DNA of 64,000 bases from Geminicoccaceae bacterium. Its GTDB lineage: Bacteria > Pseudomonadota > Alphaproteobacteria > Geminicoccales > Geminicoccaceae. The stretch is from NCBI GenBank assembly GCA_025999455.1, contig AP024683.1:193501-257500 (forward strand), written 5' to 3'. Position numbers and translations under genes: made by a program. The notes under the pieces are model-generated. The model was not told where the DNA came from. It saw only the letters and a list, made by a program, of their open reading frames with translations, and did no database searches. Below, piece after piece: positions 9,941 to 18,516 of this stretch; within the stretch, counting starts at the first letter, position 1; each line of letters starts with the position of its first letter.

Positions 9941-10651
9941 GTGACCGGCACCATCGACACACCCGACCTCGACGGCTGGCAACCCCGGCCCCTGCCGCCC
10001 CGCACGCCGATGCAAGGGCGGCTCGTACGTCTCGAGCCGATCGATCCGCAGCGCCACGCATCGGCGCTCTTCCGCGCCGCGGAAGGGCCGGGCGCCGACC
10101 CGCGCCTCTGGGATTGGATGACGGTCGGGCCGTTCGGCTCCGAGGCGGCGTTCCGCGCCTGGCTCGACCTGCTTCCCGCCAGCGAGGACCCGCTCTTCTT
10201 CACGATCCTGACCGAGCCCGACGGCGTGCCGCGCGGCATGGCGAGCTTCATGCGGATCACGCCGGAACACGGGGTGATCGAGATCGGCCACATCTGGCTG
10301 GGCACGGGCTTGCAGCGGAGCCCGGCCGCGACCGAGGCGATGTGGCTGCTCGCGCGTCGCGCTTTCGACGAGCTCGGCTATCGCCGGCTCGAATGGAAGT
10401 GCGACGCGCGGAACGGCCGCTCGATCCGCGCCGCGCTCCGGCTGGGCTTCACCTTCGAGGGCGTGTTCCGCCGGCACATGATCATCAAGGGGAGGAACCG
10501 CGACACCGCTTGGTTCGCCCTCCTCGATCGCGACTGGCCGCGGGTCGACGCGGCGTTCCGGGCTTGGCTCGACCCCACCAATTTCGGCCCCGACGGCCGC
10601 CAGCGGCGGCGGCTCGAGGAGATCCGGACGAGTCTCCCGGGCCCGGCGTGA
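9941..10651 (+). CDS. GNAT family N-acetyltransferase
   Basis: A 236-residue acetyltransferase of the RimJ/RimL-like Acetyltransf_3 type. The central strand motif EIGHIWLGTGLQRSPAATEA and YRRLEWKCDARNGRSIRAALRLGF (split here between the C-terminal strand and the acetyl-CoA loop) are diagnostic. It begins at GTG 9941 and its stop overlaps the GTG of the following transporter gene by four bases. Members of this clade acetylate protein N-termini, small amines or aminoglycoside-like compounds; the substrate here is not identifiable. Confidence 0.88.
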   Translation: MTGTIDTPDLDGWQPRPLPPRTPMQGRLVRLEPIDPQRHASALFRAAEGPGADPRLWDWMTVGPFGSEAAFRAWLDLLPASEDPLFFTILTEPDGVPRGMASFMRITPEHGVIEIGHIWLGTGLQRSPAATEAMWLLARRAFDELGYRRLEWKCDARNGRSIRAALRLGFTFEGVFRRHMIIKGRNRDTAWFALLDRDWPRVDAAFRAWLDPTNFGPDGRQRRRLEEIRTSLPGPA

Positions 10652-11541
10652 ACCCGGCGACGGCCGACCGCCGGGCGGTCTTCGCCGTTCCGCTCCTGGG
10701 CGTGCTCTGGGGGCTCAATTGGCCGGCGGTGCGGTTGTGCCTGGTCGAGATCCAACCTTGGACCTTGCGGACGGTCGGCATGGCGGCGGCCGGGCTTTGC
10801 CTGCTGGTCTCAGCGCTCCTCGGGGGTCGGTCGCTGGCCGTGCCGCGCCGACAGCTCGCGAGGCTCGTCACCGCCGGCCTTCTCACGCTCGGCGCCTTCA
10901 ACGTGCTCTTGGCCTTCGCCCAGCTCCACGCGGCGACCTCGCGGGCGGCGATCGTGGCGTTCACGATGCCGGTCTGGACCGCCCTCCTCGCTTGGCCGGT
11001 GCTCGGCGAGCGTCCCGATCGGCGGCGCCTGCTCGGCCTCGCGCTCGGCGTCGGCGGGCTCGTGGCTCTGGGCGTGCCGCTCTGGCGCGCCGAGGCCCTC
11101 ACGATCGGCCTACTTTGGGCGCTGCTCGGGGGTATGAGCTGGGCCGCCGGCACGGTGTTCACCAAGCGCTGGCCGATCGACGCGCCGGTCCTCGTGGTCG
11201 CAGCCTGGCAGCTGCTCGTCGGCGCGGCCGGTGCCGGGCTCGGCATGCTCCTCTTCGAAGGCCTTCCGCGGCCGGCCCCCCTCCTCCCCGTGACGGTCGC
11301 GGCGCTCACCTATCACGTGCTGCTCGCCCAGGCGCTCGCCTACCTGCTCTGGTTCGCGGTCCTGCCGCGTCTCGCCGCCGGCACGGCCACGCTCGGGACC
11401 CTGCTCGTACCGGCGGTCGGCGTGGCGGGCTCGGCCGCCCTTTTGGGGGAACGGCCGACCGCGGCCGACCTCGTGGGGCTCCTCCTCGTGATCGCGGCCG
11501 CCGCCACGATCCTCCTTCCCCGGCGCGTTTCCCGCGGGTGA
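10648..11541 (+). CDS. EamA/DMT-superfamily permease
   Basis: A 297-residue integral membrane protein with about ten hydrophobic helices arranged as two EamA repeats. The first repeat opens with VFAVPLLGVLWGLNWPAV and ends near LGERPDRRRLLGLALG; the second repeat ends at LGERPTAADLVGLLLV. The repeated LGER motif at the end of each half is typical of drug/metabolite exporters. It is translationally coupled to the GNAT gene (GTGA overlap), so the two may handle the same compound, for example modification then export, but this is inference. Confidence 0.88.
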   Translation: MNPATADRRAVFAVPLLGVLWGLNWPAVRLCLVEIQPWTLRTVGMAAAGLCLLVSALLGGRSLAVPRRQLARLVTAGLLTLGAFNVLLAFAQLHAATSRAAIVAFTMPVWTALLAWPVLGERPDRRRLLGLALGVGGLVALGVPLWRAEALTIGLLWALLGGMSWAAGTVFTKRWPIDAPVLVVAAWQLLVGAAGAGLGMLLFEGLPRPAPLLPVTVAALTYHVLLAQALAYLLWFAVLPRLAAGTATLGTLLVPAVGVAGSAALLGERPTAADLVGLLLVIAAAATILLPRRVSRG

Positions 11542-11606
11542 TCCGCGGCACAGCGTCGCACGCCCGATCGTCACAAGATCGCCCGTCTTCGACGGGGAGA
11601 GATGTC

Positions 11607-11702
11607 GTGAGCGACGAGGAACTGGAGGCGCACCGGCGGGGCCGGGCCTCGGCCGGGTGGATCGTTTTCGTGGTTTTGTTCTTGCTCCTGGGCCTTGCCT
11701 GA
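11607..11702 (+). CDS. Putative 31-residue single-pass membrane peptide
   Basis: A very short frame from GTG 11607 encodes a charged N-terminus (SDEELEAHRRGRA) and one hydrophobic helix (WIVFVVLFLLLGLA) running to the stop. GGGGAGA lies six bases before the start. The charge pattern puts the N-terminus in the cytoplasm. I recognise no family. The frame ends 50 bases before the cupin gene start. It could be spurious, but the ribosome-binding sequence and clean helix make it a reasonable small protein. Confidence 0.45.
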   Translation: MSDEELEAHRRGRASAGWIVFVVLFLLLGLA

Positions 11703-11751
11703 GGCCCGCATTCGCGTCGATCCTCGCCTCGCGATCCGGGGCGAGGATCGG

Positions 11752-12147
11752 ATGCACCCCACGCTCTTCACGACGCGCATGCTTCCGGAGGCGGCCGATA
11801 CGATCGCCCCGGACGGCTCGGAGATCCGGATCCTGCCGCAGCTTTCCCGCGGCAGCATGGTCCACGCCCGCCTGCTGCCGGGCGCCGTGTCCCGACCGAT
11901 CGTCCATCGGACGGTCGAGGAGCTCTGGTACGTGGTCGCGGGCCGGGGGGAGATGTGGCGACGCCGGGGCGAGGTCGAGGAGATCACGCCGCTCCGGCCG
12001 GGGGTCGCCTTGAGCATCCCGGTCGGGACGGCGTTCCAGTTCCGCAACACGGGCGACGCCCCGCTCGACATCGTGCTCGTGACGATGCCGCCCTGGCCGG
12101 GCGCGGACGAAGCCGTGCCCGCGACCGGCCCCTGGCCGGTCGATTGA
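11752..12147 (+). CDS. Cupin-domain protein
   Basis: A 131-residue small beta-barrel cupin. The two cupin motifs appear as IVHRTVEELWYVVAGRGEM (motif 1, with one His and Glu of the metal set) and SIPVGTAFQFRNTGDAPLDIV (motif 2). The start ATG at 11752 has GAGGA four bases upstream; a TTG at 11695 would add 19 residues but overlaps the preceding tiny frame. Motif 1 lacks the paired HxH of metal-dependent dioxygenases and motif 2 lacks a His, so metal binding may be weak or absent. Function is unknown. Confidence 0.82.
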   Translation: MHPTLFTTRMLPEAADTIAPDGSEIRILPQLSRGSMVHARLLPGAVSRPIVHRTVEELWYVVAGRGEMWRRRGEVEEITPLRPGVALSIPVGTAFQFRNTGDAPLDIVLVTMPPWPGADEAVPATGPWPVD

Positions 12148-12159
12148 GCCGTCGGTTCC

Positions 12160-12276
12160 CTACCCGCCGATCGCCAGAAAATTGGTCACGAGAGCGATGG
12201 CGAGCGAGCCGGCGAACAACCCGGCGAGGACGAGCCGTTCTTTGAGCCGTCGACGGATGCGGACCGATCGCGTCAT
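12160..12276 (-). CDS. Putative 38-residue single-pass membrane peptide
   Basis: On the minus strand an ATG at 12274-12276 opens a 38-codon frame with a basic N-terminus (MTRSVRIRRRLKERL) and a hydrophobic helix of about 21 residues (VLAGLFAGSLAIALVTNFLA), ending in IGG. GGAG lies seven bases before the start. No family is recognised. It is convergent with the cupin gene, 12 bases away, and divergent from trmFO. The positive-inside charge distribution and spacing support a real gene, but it is short. Confidence 0.45.
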   Translation of the reverse strand: MTRSVRIRRRLKERLVLAGLFAGSLAIALVTNFLAIGG

Positions 12277-12478
12277 GCCCCGTCTCCGAAGTCACCAGTC
12301 GGGGCCGCCCGCCCGCGACGCCGGGATCTTGTCCTCCGATCGGTTTACGAGCGGTGACACCGATCACGGTCCCCGTGTCGCGCGTGTCGTCGTCGCACCG
12401 AGCGCTATATCATGGGACGTGCCGTAGCCCGTGGCGCCAGCCGGGGCAGCCTCCCCATCGTTTCGTCGAGCATCGGGA

Positions 12479-13882
12479 ATGACGGGTCTGGTGGAGTTAC
12501 CAGTGGGGGAACACGAGATCACCGTCGTGGGCGGCGGCCTCGCCGGGAGCGAAGCCGCTTGGCAGCTCGCGAGAGCCGGGATCCGCGTCCGCTTGGTCGA
12601 AATGCGACCGGTCCACCCGACGCCCGCGCACAAGACCGACCGACTCGCCGAGCTCGTCTGCTCGAACTCCTTCCGCTCCGACGACTGCTTCGGCAACGCC
12701 GTGGGGCTCCTGCACGAGGAGATGCGCCGGCTCGGCTCGCTGATCATGGCCGTGGCCGACCGGCACAAGCTCCCGGCCGGCTCGGCGCTCGCGGTCGACC
12801 GCGAGGCCTTCTCGGCCGCCGTGACCGAAGCCCTCGCGAGCCATCCCCTCGTCACGATCGAGCGGCGGGTCGTCGAACGGCTACCCTCGCGCGAGGATGG
12901 CCCGGCGATCGTCGCGACCGGGCCGCTGACGCACGAGGCACTCGCCGAGGACATCCGACGGGTCGGCGGCGAGAAGGAGCTCGCCTTTTTCGACGCGATC
13001 GCGCCGATCGTCTACAAGGACTCGATCGACTTCTCGAAGGCCTGGATGCAGTCGCGCTGGGACGAGGCCGGACCCGGCGGGACCGGGGCCGACTACATCA
13101 ATTGCCCGCTCGACAAGGAAACCTACGAAGCGTTCGTCGACGCGCTGCTCAAGGCGGAGAAGACCGAGTTCCGCGAGTGGGAGAAAGAAACGCCCTATTT
13201 CGAAGGGTGTCTCCCGATCGAGGTGATGGCCGCGCGGGGCCGCGACACGCTGCGCTTCGGCCCGATGAAGCCCGTGGGCCTCACCGATCCGCGCACCGGC
13301 AAGCGCCCTTGGGCGGTCGTCCAGCTGCGCCAGGACAATGCGCTCGGCACACTCTGGAACATGGTGGGCTTCCAGACCAAGCTGAAGCACGGCGAGCAGG
13401 TCCGGGTGTTCCGCATGATCCCGGGCCTCGAGCACGCCGAGTTCGCTCGGCTCGGCGGGCTGCACCGCAACACTTTCATCAACGGCCCGCGTCTTCTGGA
13501 TCCCACCCTCCGCTTCGAGCCCATGCCCTGGATCCGCTTCGCGGGGCAGATCACGGGGTGCGAAGGTTACGTCGAGAGCGCCGCCCTCGGGCTCCTCGCG
13601 GCTCGGTTCTGGATCGCCGAGCTCGCCGGCGAAGAACCGACCCCGCCCCCGCCCGAGACCGCGCACGGGGCGCTCCTCGCGCACGTCACGGGCGGGGCCC
13701 ACGCCGAGACCTTTCAGCCCATGAACGTTAATTTCGGCCTCTTTCCACCGCTGCCGCCCGACGTGCCGAAAAACCAGCGCAAGCGGGCGATGGCGGAGCG
13801 GGCGCTTCGGGCGCTCGAGGCCTGGCTCGCAACCCCGGGGCGACCCCGGACCTCGGCTTGTCAATCACCGAAAAACGGCTAG
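12479..13882 (+). CDS. trmFO: Methylenetetrahydrofolate-tRNA-(uracil-5-)-methyltransferase
   Basis: A 467-residue flavoprotein. It makes m5U54 in the T-loop of tRNAs using methylene-tetrahydrofolate. The N-terminal FAD site is [16 protein letters not shown]; other hallmarks are [12 protein letters not shown] (the catalytic-type Cys region), the central [28 protein letters not shown], and a C-terminal [15 protein letters not shown] helix. Length fits the 440-475 residue family. The gene stands alone after a 200-base gap containing a TATATC-like element about 70 bases upstream. Two small inverted repeats follow the stop before minC. Confidence 0.96.
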   Translation: MTGLVELPVGEHEITVVGGGLAGSEAAWQLARAGIRVRLVEMRPVHPTPAHKTDRLAELVCSNSFRSDDCFGNAVGLLHEEMRRLGSLIMAVADRHKLPAGSALAVDREAFSAAVTEALASHPLVTIERRVVERLPSREDGPAIVATGPLTHEALAEDIRRVGGEKELAFFDAIAPIVYKDSIDFSKAWMQSRWDEAGPGGTGADYINCPLDKETYEAFVDALLKAEKTEFREWEKETPYFEGCLPIEVMAARGRDTLRFGPMKPVGLTDPRTGKRPWAVVQLRQDNALGTLWNMVGFQTKLKHGEQVRVFRMIPGLEHAEFARLGGLHRNTFINGPRLLDPTLRFEPMPWIRFAGQITGCEGYVESAALGLLAARFWIAELAGEEPTPPPPETAHGALLAHVTGGAHAETFQPMNVNFGLFPPLPPDVPKNQRKRAMAERALRALEAWLATPGRPRTSACQSPKNG

Positions 13883-13981
13883 AAAAAGCCGGTCAAGGGG
13901 ACCGGTTCGGTACGCTGCCCGGTCCGGCTCCTTCGCCGCCCGACGCCTGCTTGCCCACGCCGGCCGGAAAGAAGCTTCCAA

Positions 13982-14725
13982 GTGGAACGCCCCGCGACCA
14001 CGAAAGCCGCTCCCGAACCCCGATCCGCGCCCTTCCAGATCCGCGGCTCGGTGCAGACGGTCTTGAGCCTCCGCTTGATCGCGCCGGGTGACCCCGAGTT
14101 CTTCGCGCTCCTGCGTGACAAGATCGCCCACAATCCCGATTTCTTCCGCGACGCGCCGGTCGTGCTCGATCTCGCACCGGTGGCCGACGCGACGCCGATC
14201 GACCTCGAGGCGTTCACCTCGGAGCTTCGCCGATTGCGGCTCGTGCCGGTCGGGGTCCAGAACGCGGGGCCGGCTTGGCAGGCGGCGGCGCGATCCGCCG
14301 GCCTCGCCCAGCTCGGTCCGGGCGGCCAACCGGGTACGGCGAACCCGACGACACGCCCGGAGCCGCTGCGCCAGCGTCCGACGGCACCGCCGCGCGGCGC
14401 CGGGCTCGTCATCGCCGAGCCGGTGCGCGGCGGTCAGCAGGTGAGTTGCCCGGACGGCGACCTCACCGTCCTCGCACCCGTCGGTCACGGCGCGGAGCTC
14501 GTCGCGGCCGGGCACATCCACGTTTACGGCCCGCTCCGCGGTCGCGCCTTCGCCGGTGCGAACGGCGACGAGCGGGCGATGATCTTCTGCGACCAGCTGG
14601 AGGCCGAGCTCGTCTCGATCGCCGGCATCTATCTCGTCAGCGAGGATCTCGACCCGCGCCTACGCGGCAAGCGGGTGCGGGTCTGGTGCGACGGCGAGCG
14701 GCTGTCGATCGGACCGGTTCCCTGA
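13982..14725 (+). CDS. minC: Septum site-determining protein MinC
   Basis: A 247-residue MinC, the FtsZ antagonist that MinD delivers to the membrane away from midcell. The N-terminal domain spans about residues 18-100 (FQIRGSVQTVLSLRL, then LDLEAFTSELRRLRL). A Pro-rich linker (RPEPLRQRPTAPPRG) joins it to the C-terminal beta-helix, with VRGGQQVSCPDGDLTV and HIHVYGPLRGRAFAGANGD, which binds MinD. It starts at GTG 13982 and leads the minCDE operon, 44 bases before minD. Confidence 0.96.
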   Translation: MERPATTKAAPEPRSAPFQIRGSVQTVLSLRLIAPGDPEFFALLRDKIAHNPDFFRDAPVVLDLAPVADATPIDLEAFTSELRRLRLVPVGVQNAGPAWQAAARSAGLAQLGPGGQPGTANPTTRPEPLRQRPTAPPRGAGLVIAEPVRGGQQVSCPDGDLTVLAPVGHGAELVAAGHIHVYGPLRGRAFAGANGDERAMIFCDQLEAELVSIAGIYLVSEDLDPRLRGKRVRVWCDGERLSIGPVP

Positions 14726-14769
14726 CGCGGGTCGTACACCTGTCGTCTCGAACGCCCGGGAGGAGGCTC

Positions 14770-15585
14770 TTGTCGCAGGTCATCGTCGTCACGTCGGGCA
14801 AAGGTGGGGTCGGCAAGACCACGAGCGCCGCCGCCGTCGCCACCGGCCTCGCCATGAAGGGCAAGAAGGTCTGCGTGATCGACTTCGACGTCGGCTTGCG
14901 CAACCTCGACCTCATCATGGGCGTCGAGCGCCGCGTCGTGTTCGACTTCATCAACGTCATCAACGACGGGATCCGTCTTCATCAGGCGCTGATCAAGGAC
15001 AAGCGCGTCGAAGGGCTCTACATCCTCCCGACCTCGCAGACGCGCGACAAAGACGCCCTGTCGCGCGAAGGTGTCGAACGGGTGATCGAGGAGCTGCGGC
15101 AGGAATTCGACTACGTCATCTGCGACAGCCCGGCGGGGATCGAGAAGGGCGCCTACATGGCGCTCTACTTCGCCGACGAGGCGATCGTCGTAACCAATCC
15201 CGAGGTGAGCTCGGTCCGGGACAGCGACCGGATCCTCGGGATCTTGAACTCCAAGTCGCGGCGGGCCGAGCGCGGCGAGCCGCCCATGAAGCAGCACCTC
15301 TTGCTGACCCGCTACGATCTCGATCGGGTCGCCAAAGGGGAGATGCTCAAGCTCGAGGACGTGCTCGAGATCCTGGCGATCCCGGTCCTGGGCGTGATCC
15401 CGCAGGACGACATGGTCCTGCAATGCTCGAACCTCGGCCTGCCGGTCGTGCTCGAGCCCAAGTCGACCGCGGGTCAGGCCTACATGGACGCGGTGCGTCG
15501 GCTGTTGGGCGAGACGGTCGAGCTGCGGTTCACGACCCCACCCAAGAAGAGCTTCGTCAACTGGCTCCTGCGGAGGACGGCGTGA
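14770..15585 (+). CDS. minD: Septum site-determining ATPase MinD
   Basis: A 271-residue deviant-Walker ParA/MinD ATPase. The motif SGKGGVGKTTSAA (about 9-21) carries the signature lysine, followed by VIDFDVGLRNLDLIMG and the switch region YVICDSPAGIE. The C-terminal amphipathic membrane-targeting helix is KSFVNWLLRR. MinD recruits MinC and oscillates under MinE control. The start is TTG at 14770, preceded by GGGAGG at six bases; no ATG is compatible with the conserved N-terminus. Its stop overlaps the minE GTG by four bases. Confidence 0.97.
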   Translation: MSQVIVVTSGKGGVGKTTSAAAVATGLAMKGKKVCVIDFDVGLRNLDLIMGVERRVVFDFINVINDGIRLHQALIKDKRVEGLYILPTSQTRDKDALSREGVERVIEELRQEFDYVICDSPAGIEKGAYMALYFADEAIVVTNPEVSSVRDSDRILGILNSKSRRAERGEPPMKQHLLLTRYDLDRVAKGEMLKLEDVLEILAIPVLGVIPQDDMVLQCSNLGLPVVLEPKSTAGQAYMDAVRRLLGETVELRFTTPPKKSFVNWLLRRTA

Positions 15586-15869
15586 GGCTCAAGGACCTCT
15601 TCGCTCTCTTTCGCGGTCCGAGCCGGACCGAGGGCAGCGCGTCGGCGGCCAAGCAGCGGTTGCAGGTGATCCTCGCGGTCGAGCGCCCCTTGACCCGGGG
15701 CCAGCCGGACTTCCTCCCCCTTCTGCAGCGCGAGATCCTCGAGGTCATCCGCAAATACGTCCCGATCGACGAGCGGAAGATCAAGGTCGAGGTCGAACGC
15801 GAGGCCGACATGTCGATGCTCGCGGTCTCGGTCGAGCTGCCGAACGCCGCACTCTCCCGGGTGATCTGA
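15582..15869 (+). CDS. minE: Cell division topological specificity factor MinE
   Basis: A 95-residue MinE. The N-terminal anti-MinCD and membrane segment (RLKDLFALFRGP, then AAKQRLQVILAVERPL) precedes the topological-specificity domain with FLPLLQREILEVIRKYVPI and the beta strand KIKVEVEREADMSMLAVSVELP. It stimulates MinD ATPase to restrict MinC to the cell poles. It begins at GTG 15582 with a GTGA overlap with minD. The last 89 bases are overlapped on the opposite strand by the open frame of the mltA gene. Confidence 0.96.
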   Translation: MRLKDLFALFRGPSRTEGSASAAKQRLQVILAVERPLTRGQPDFLPLLQREILEVIRKYVPIDERKIKVEVEREADMSMLAVSVELPNAALSRVI

Positions 15870-17091
15870 TCGGCGCCGCTCGCCGAAGCCGGCGGCGCGG
15901 GTCGACCTCGCGGGGCAAGAGGAGCCAATAGCGACCGCGGCTCTTCATGTGGCCGGCGGCGAACGCGGCCTCGGGCCCGGACCCCCAAAAGAAGTCACCG
16001 CGGACCGGGCCCCGGATCGCACCGCCGACGTCCTGGGCGACGACCAAGCGGCGGAGCGGCCTCCCGCCTTCGGGCGTGGGCGCCGTCGTATCGAGCCAGA
16101 CCGGGGTGCCGAGTGGGACGAAGCGCCGATCGACCGCGAGCGACCGGCCGGGCGTCAAGGGCACGCCTTGGGCGCCGGGCGGTCCGGCACCGTCCTCGGG
16201 AACCGGGAGCTCGCGGAAGAAGACATAGGAGGGGTTCTTGTGCAGGAGCTCGAAGGTGCGCTCCGAATTGGCTCGGAGCCAAGCCTCGATGCTCTGCATC
16301 GAGACCTCCTCCCGCGACAAAGCCCCCATCTCGACGAGGTCACGGCCGATCGCGCGGTAGGGGTGGCCGTTCTGGTCGGCATAGCCCACGCGGAGTTGGC
16401 CGCCCTCGGCGAGCGCGATCCGACCCGAGCCTTGGACGTGGAGGAAGAAGAGCGCCACCGGATCGGCGACCCAGGCGAGTTCGAGGCCGCGACCGGCGAG
16501 CGCGCCACGATCGATCTCGGCCCGGCTGTAATAGGGCACGAGCTTCCCCGATTCGACCCGCCCCGCGATCCGGCGACCCTCAAGGGTGGGGTCGAAGCGA
16601 CCGAGCTCGACCGTCACGAGATCGGGCGGACGACGGTAGAGCGGATGCCGAAACCGCTCGTCCGGTCGGCGCGAGCCCTCGAGGACGGGCTCGAAATAGC
16701 CCGTGAAAAGCCCTTCCGCCGTGCCGCGATCGGTGGCGAGCCAGGGCCGCAACAGCGTTTCGATCCGGGCACGGGCCTCGGCTGCGGTCGGCGGCGTCTC
16801 GGCCAGCGCCGAGCATGCCGCACGCCAGTCGGCCACCCGGCCGAAGCTCGGCTCGCGGCCGAACGGCTCGTCGGCCGGACGGTCGGCGAGCCGGGCGCAA
16901 GAGCGGGCGAAGGCCGCGAGCGCCGGACGGGGATCGTCGTCCTGCCAGCCCGGAAGATCGACGTATCGAGCCGGCTCCAAGACGAGGGTCGGCTCGGCCG
17001 GCGGCGGTCGGAGCCACCACCAGAGCGCGGCGCCCATCCCCGTTACGAGAAGGAAGAGGCTCGCGAGAAGCGCGAGGGAACGCCGGCTCAC
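15781..17091 (-). CDS. mltA: Membrane-bound lytic murein transglycosylase A (MltA) family
   Basis: A 436-residue MltA-type enzyme that cuts the beta-1,4 MurNAc-GlcNAc bond to give 1,6-anhydro-muropeptides. An N-terminal membrane anchor (ALLASLFLLVTGMGAAL, about 6-22) lacks a clear lipobox. The MltA domain includes GLFTGYFEPVLEGS near 130, FLHVQGSGRI near 215, and the C-terminal 3D domain with RSLAVDRRFVPLGTPVWL and DVGGAIRG...DFFWGSG (metal/catalytic-type aspartates). The family normally ends near YWLLLPRE; here about 40 Arg/Pro-rich residues follow, encoded partly opposite minE. The GTG start overlaps the tim44-like stop. Confidence 0.93.
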   Translation of the reverse strand: MSRRSLALLASLFLLVTGMGAALWWWLRPPPAEPTLVLEPARYVDLPGWQDDDPRPALAAFARSCARLADRPADEPFGREPSFGRVADWRAACSALAETPPTAAEARARIETLLRPWLATDRGTAEGLFTGYFEPVLEGSRRPDERFRHPLYRRPPDLVTVELGRFDPTLEGRRIAGRVESGKLVPYYSRAEIDRGALAGRGLELAWVADPVALFFLHVQGSGRIALAEGGQLRVGYADQNGHPYRAIGRDLVEMGALSREEVSMQSIEAWLRANSERTFELLHKNPSYVFFRELPVPEDGAGPPGAQGVPLTPGRSLAVDRRFVPLGTPVWLDTTAPTPEGGRPLRRLVVAQDVGGAIRGPVRGDFFWGSGPEAAFAAGHMKSRGRYWLLLPREVDPRRRLRRAAPIRSPGRVRRSAARPRPRASTCRPRVRPRP

Positions 17092-17777
17092 GCCCCGGAA
17101 CGCGTCTCGATCAGCACCCAGTTCGGGTCGCGCGAGGTCACGTCGCGCTGGAAGGTCCAGAGGTCGACCACCGTCTCGACCGCCGTCGGATCACCCTCGA
17201 CCACCTGGCCCGAGGCGTCGCGCGTGCAGTTGATCTGCTCGCTCGTGAAGCGGACGGTGACACGGGCGAGCCGCCCGTCGAGACCGGCCTCCACGACCTC
17301 CGCACCGCGCAGCGCCACGAGCTCGGTCTCGAGCGTACGCCCGAGCCGCTGCCGCTCGTCGATCGCCGCGGCGAAGCTCGCGAAGACCGGCGGCGCGAGC
17401 AGCGGCTCGAGGGTGGCTTTGTCGCCTTTGGCGAAGGCTTCGACGATCATCGCGAACGCAGCCTTCGCCCCCTCGAGGAAGGCATCGAGATCGAAGTTCG
17501 GGTCGGCGAGGCGGATGCGGGTGAGACCGTCTTTGAGCGCCGGTCCGGCCTCGGCGGCGATCGCCGGCTCCTCGGCGCGACCCCGGCGGCGATCGGGCAG
17601 CGGTACGACCTTCTCCGCCGCCTCACCGCTCGCCGGTGCGGGCTGTGGCTGGATCCGAGGCGGCCGCTGCCGTTCGTGACCCGTCCGCTTGCCGAGCACG
17701 GAGCGGAGCCGCGCCGCGATGAAGACCGCGACCACGGCGAAGAAGAGGATGTCGAGGAGCGCGTAGCCGTCGGACAT
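17088..17777 (-). CDS. Tim44/TimA-like domain protein
   Basis: A 229-residue protein with an N-terminal membrane helix (ALLDILFFAVVAVFIAARL), a basic/proline linker and a C-terminal Tim44-like domain (about 95-229: FDLDAFLEGAKAAFAMIVEAFAKGD split across its start, FTSEQINCTRDASG, and the final VDLWTFQRDVTSRDPNWVL). The bacterial homologue TimA is an inner-membrane protein of uncertain function, related to the mitochondrial import motor subunit Tim44. It is the first gene of a pair with mltA (GTGA overlap), an arrangement conserved next to secB in many alphaproteobacteria. Confidence 0.9.
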   Translation of the reverse strand: MSDGYALLDILFFAVVAVFIAARLRSVLGKRTGHERQRPPRIQPQPAPASGEAAEKVVPLPDRRRGRAEEPAIAAEAGPALKDGLTRIRLADPNFDLDAFLEGAKAAFAMIVEAFAKGDKATLEPLLAPPVFASFAAAIDERQRLGRTLETELVALRGAEVVEAGLDGRLARVTVRFTSEQINCTRDASGQVVEGDPTAVETVVDLWTFQRDVTSRDPNWVLIETRSGA

Positions 17778-17852
17778 CGCGGATGGTTCGGGCCTGGTCG
17801 ACCGGCGGATGGACCGGCGCAGCCGCGCCGGTGGCGAGAAGCGCCGTGAGCG

Positions 17853-17881
17853 ATCATATAAGCCGAGCCGAGCAAAAACAA
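17853..17881 (-). promoter_or_regulatory. Candidate sigma-70-type promoter for the tim44-like/mltA pair
   Basis: Reading leftward, TTGTTT (17881-17876) and TATGAT (17858-17853) are separated by exactly 17 bases in an otherwise GC-rich divergent region. Transcription would begin near 17846, giving a leader of about 70 bases before the ATG at 17777. The AT-rich patch stands out from its surroundings. Confidence 0.5.
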
Positions 17882-17937
17882 ACCGCTCCGCCGTCGCGAC
17901 CCGTCGGGCCGGTGGTGCGACGTTCCGGGTCCTCGCG

Positions 17938-18516
17938 ATGCTCCTCGTCCGCCACGCCGAGTCCGAATGGAACCGCCGCTTCGGCGCGAGCCGGGTGGAT
18001 CCCGGCCTGCCCGACCCACCGCTCACCGAACGGGGCGTCGCCGAGGCGCGCGCGGCGGCCGAGCTCTTGCGCCGGGAGGGTATCCGCCGGCTGCTCGCGA
18101 GCCCCTATCGCCGTGCCCTGCAGACCGCCCGGATCTTGGCCGAAGAGCTCGGCCTGCCGGTCGCGGTCGAGCCACTGGTACGCGAGCGCTGTGCCTTCTC
18201 CTGCGACCAAGGCTCGCACCCGGAACGGCTCCGGGCGGAATGGCCCGAGTTCGATTTCAGCGGTCTCGAGCCCGTTTGGTGGGGCGGGATGATCGAGAGC
18301 GTGGCGAGCCTCGAGGCGCGGGCCCGGCGGTTCCTCGCCTTCGCCGAGCGGCTCGACGAGCCCGAGACGGTCGCGGTCATCACCCATTGGGGCTTCATCC
18401 GTTGCCTCACGGGCCGGGAAGTGGGAAATCTCGGCGCCGTCCGGCTGCGGCTCGACCGCCCGGCCGGGCCGGTCCCTTGGGCCGGCGACCAGCATCAGAC
18501 GAGGAGCGGACGATGA
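17938..18516 (+). CDS. Histidine phosphatase superfamily protein
   Basis: A 192-residue phosphoglycerate-mutase-like phosphatase. The catalytic LLVRHAESEWN (phospho-accepting His near residue 6) is at the N-terminus. LTERGVAEARAAAELL and LLASPYRRALQTARI follow, and the second catalytic His lies in VAVITHWGFIRCL. The start ATG at 17938 directly precedes the motif; earlier in-frame starts give a basic leader with no family counterpart. It overlaps secB by four bases (ATGA). Substrate is unknown; such enzymes range from sugar-phosphate phosphatases to phosphoprotein phosphatases. Confidence 0.88.
   Translation: MLLVRHAESEWNRRFGASRVDPGLPDPPLTERGVAEARAAAELLRREGIRRLLASPYRRALQTARILAEELGLPVAVEPLVRERCAFSCDQGSHPERLRAEWPEFDFSGLEPVWWGGMIESVASLEARARRFLAFAERLDEPETVAVITHWGFIRCLTGREVGNLGAVRLRLDRPAGPVPWAGDQHQTRSGR

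Noticed and set aside
13876-13910. Hairpins after trmFO (CGGCT-N6-AGCCG and CCGGTC-N5-GACCGG) as intrinsic terminators
   Set aside because: Stems are short, they overlap each other and neither is followed by a T-run; they may be incidental in such GC-rich DNA.
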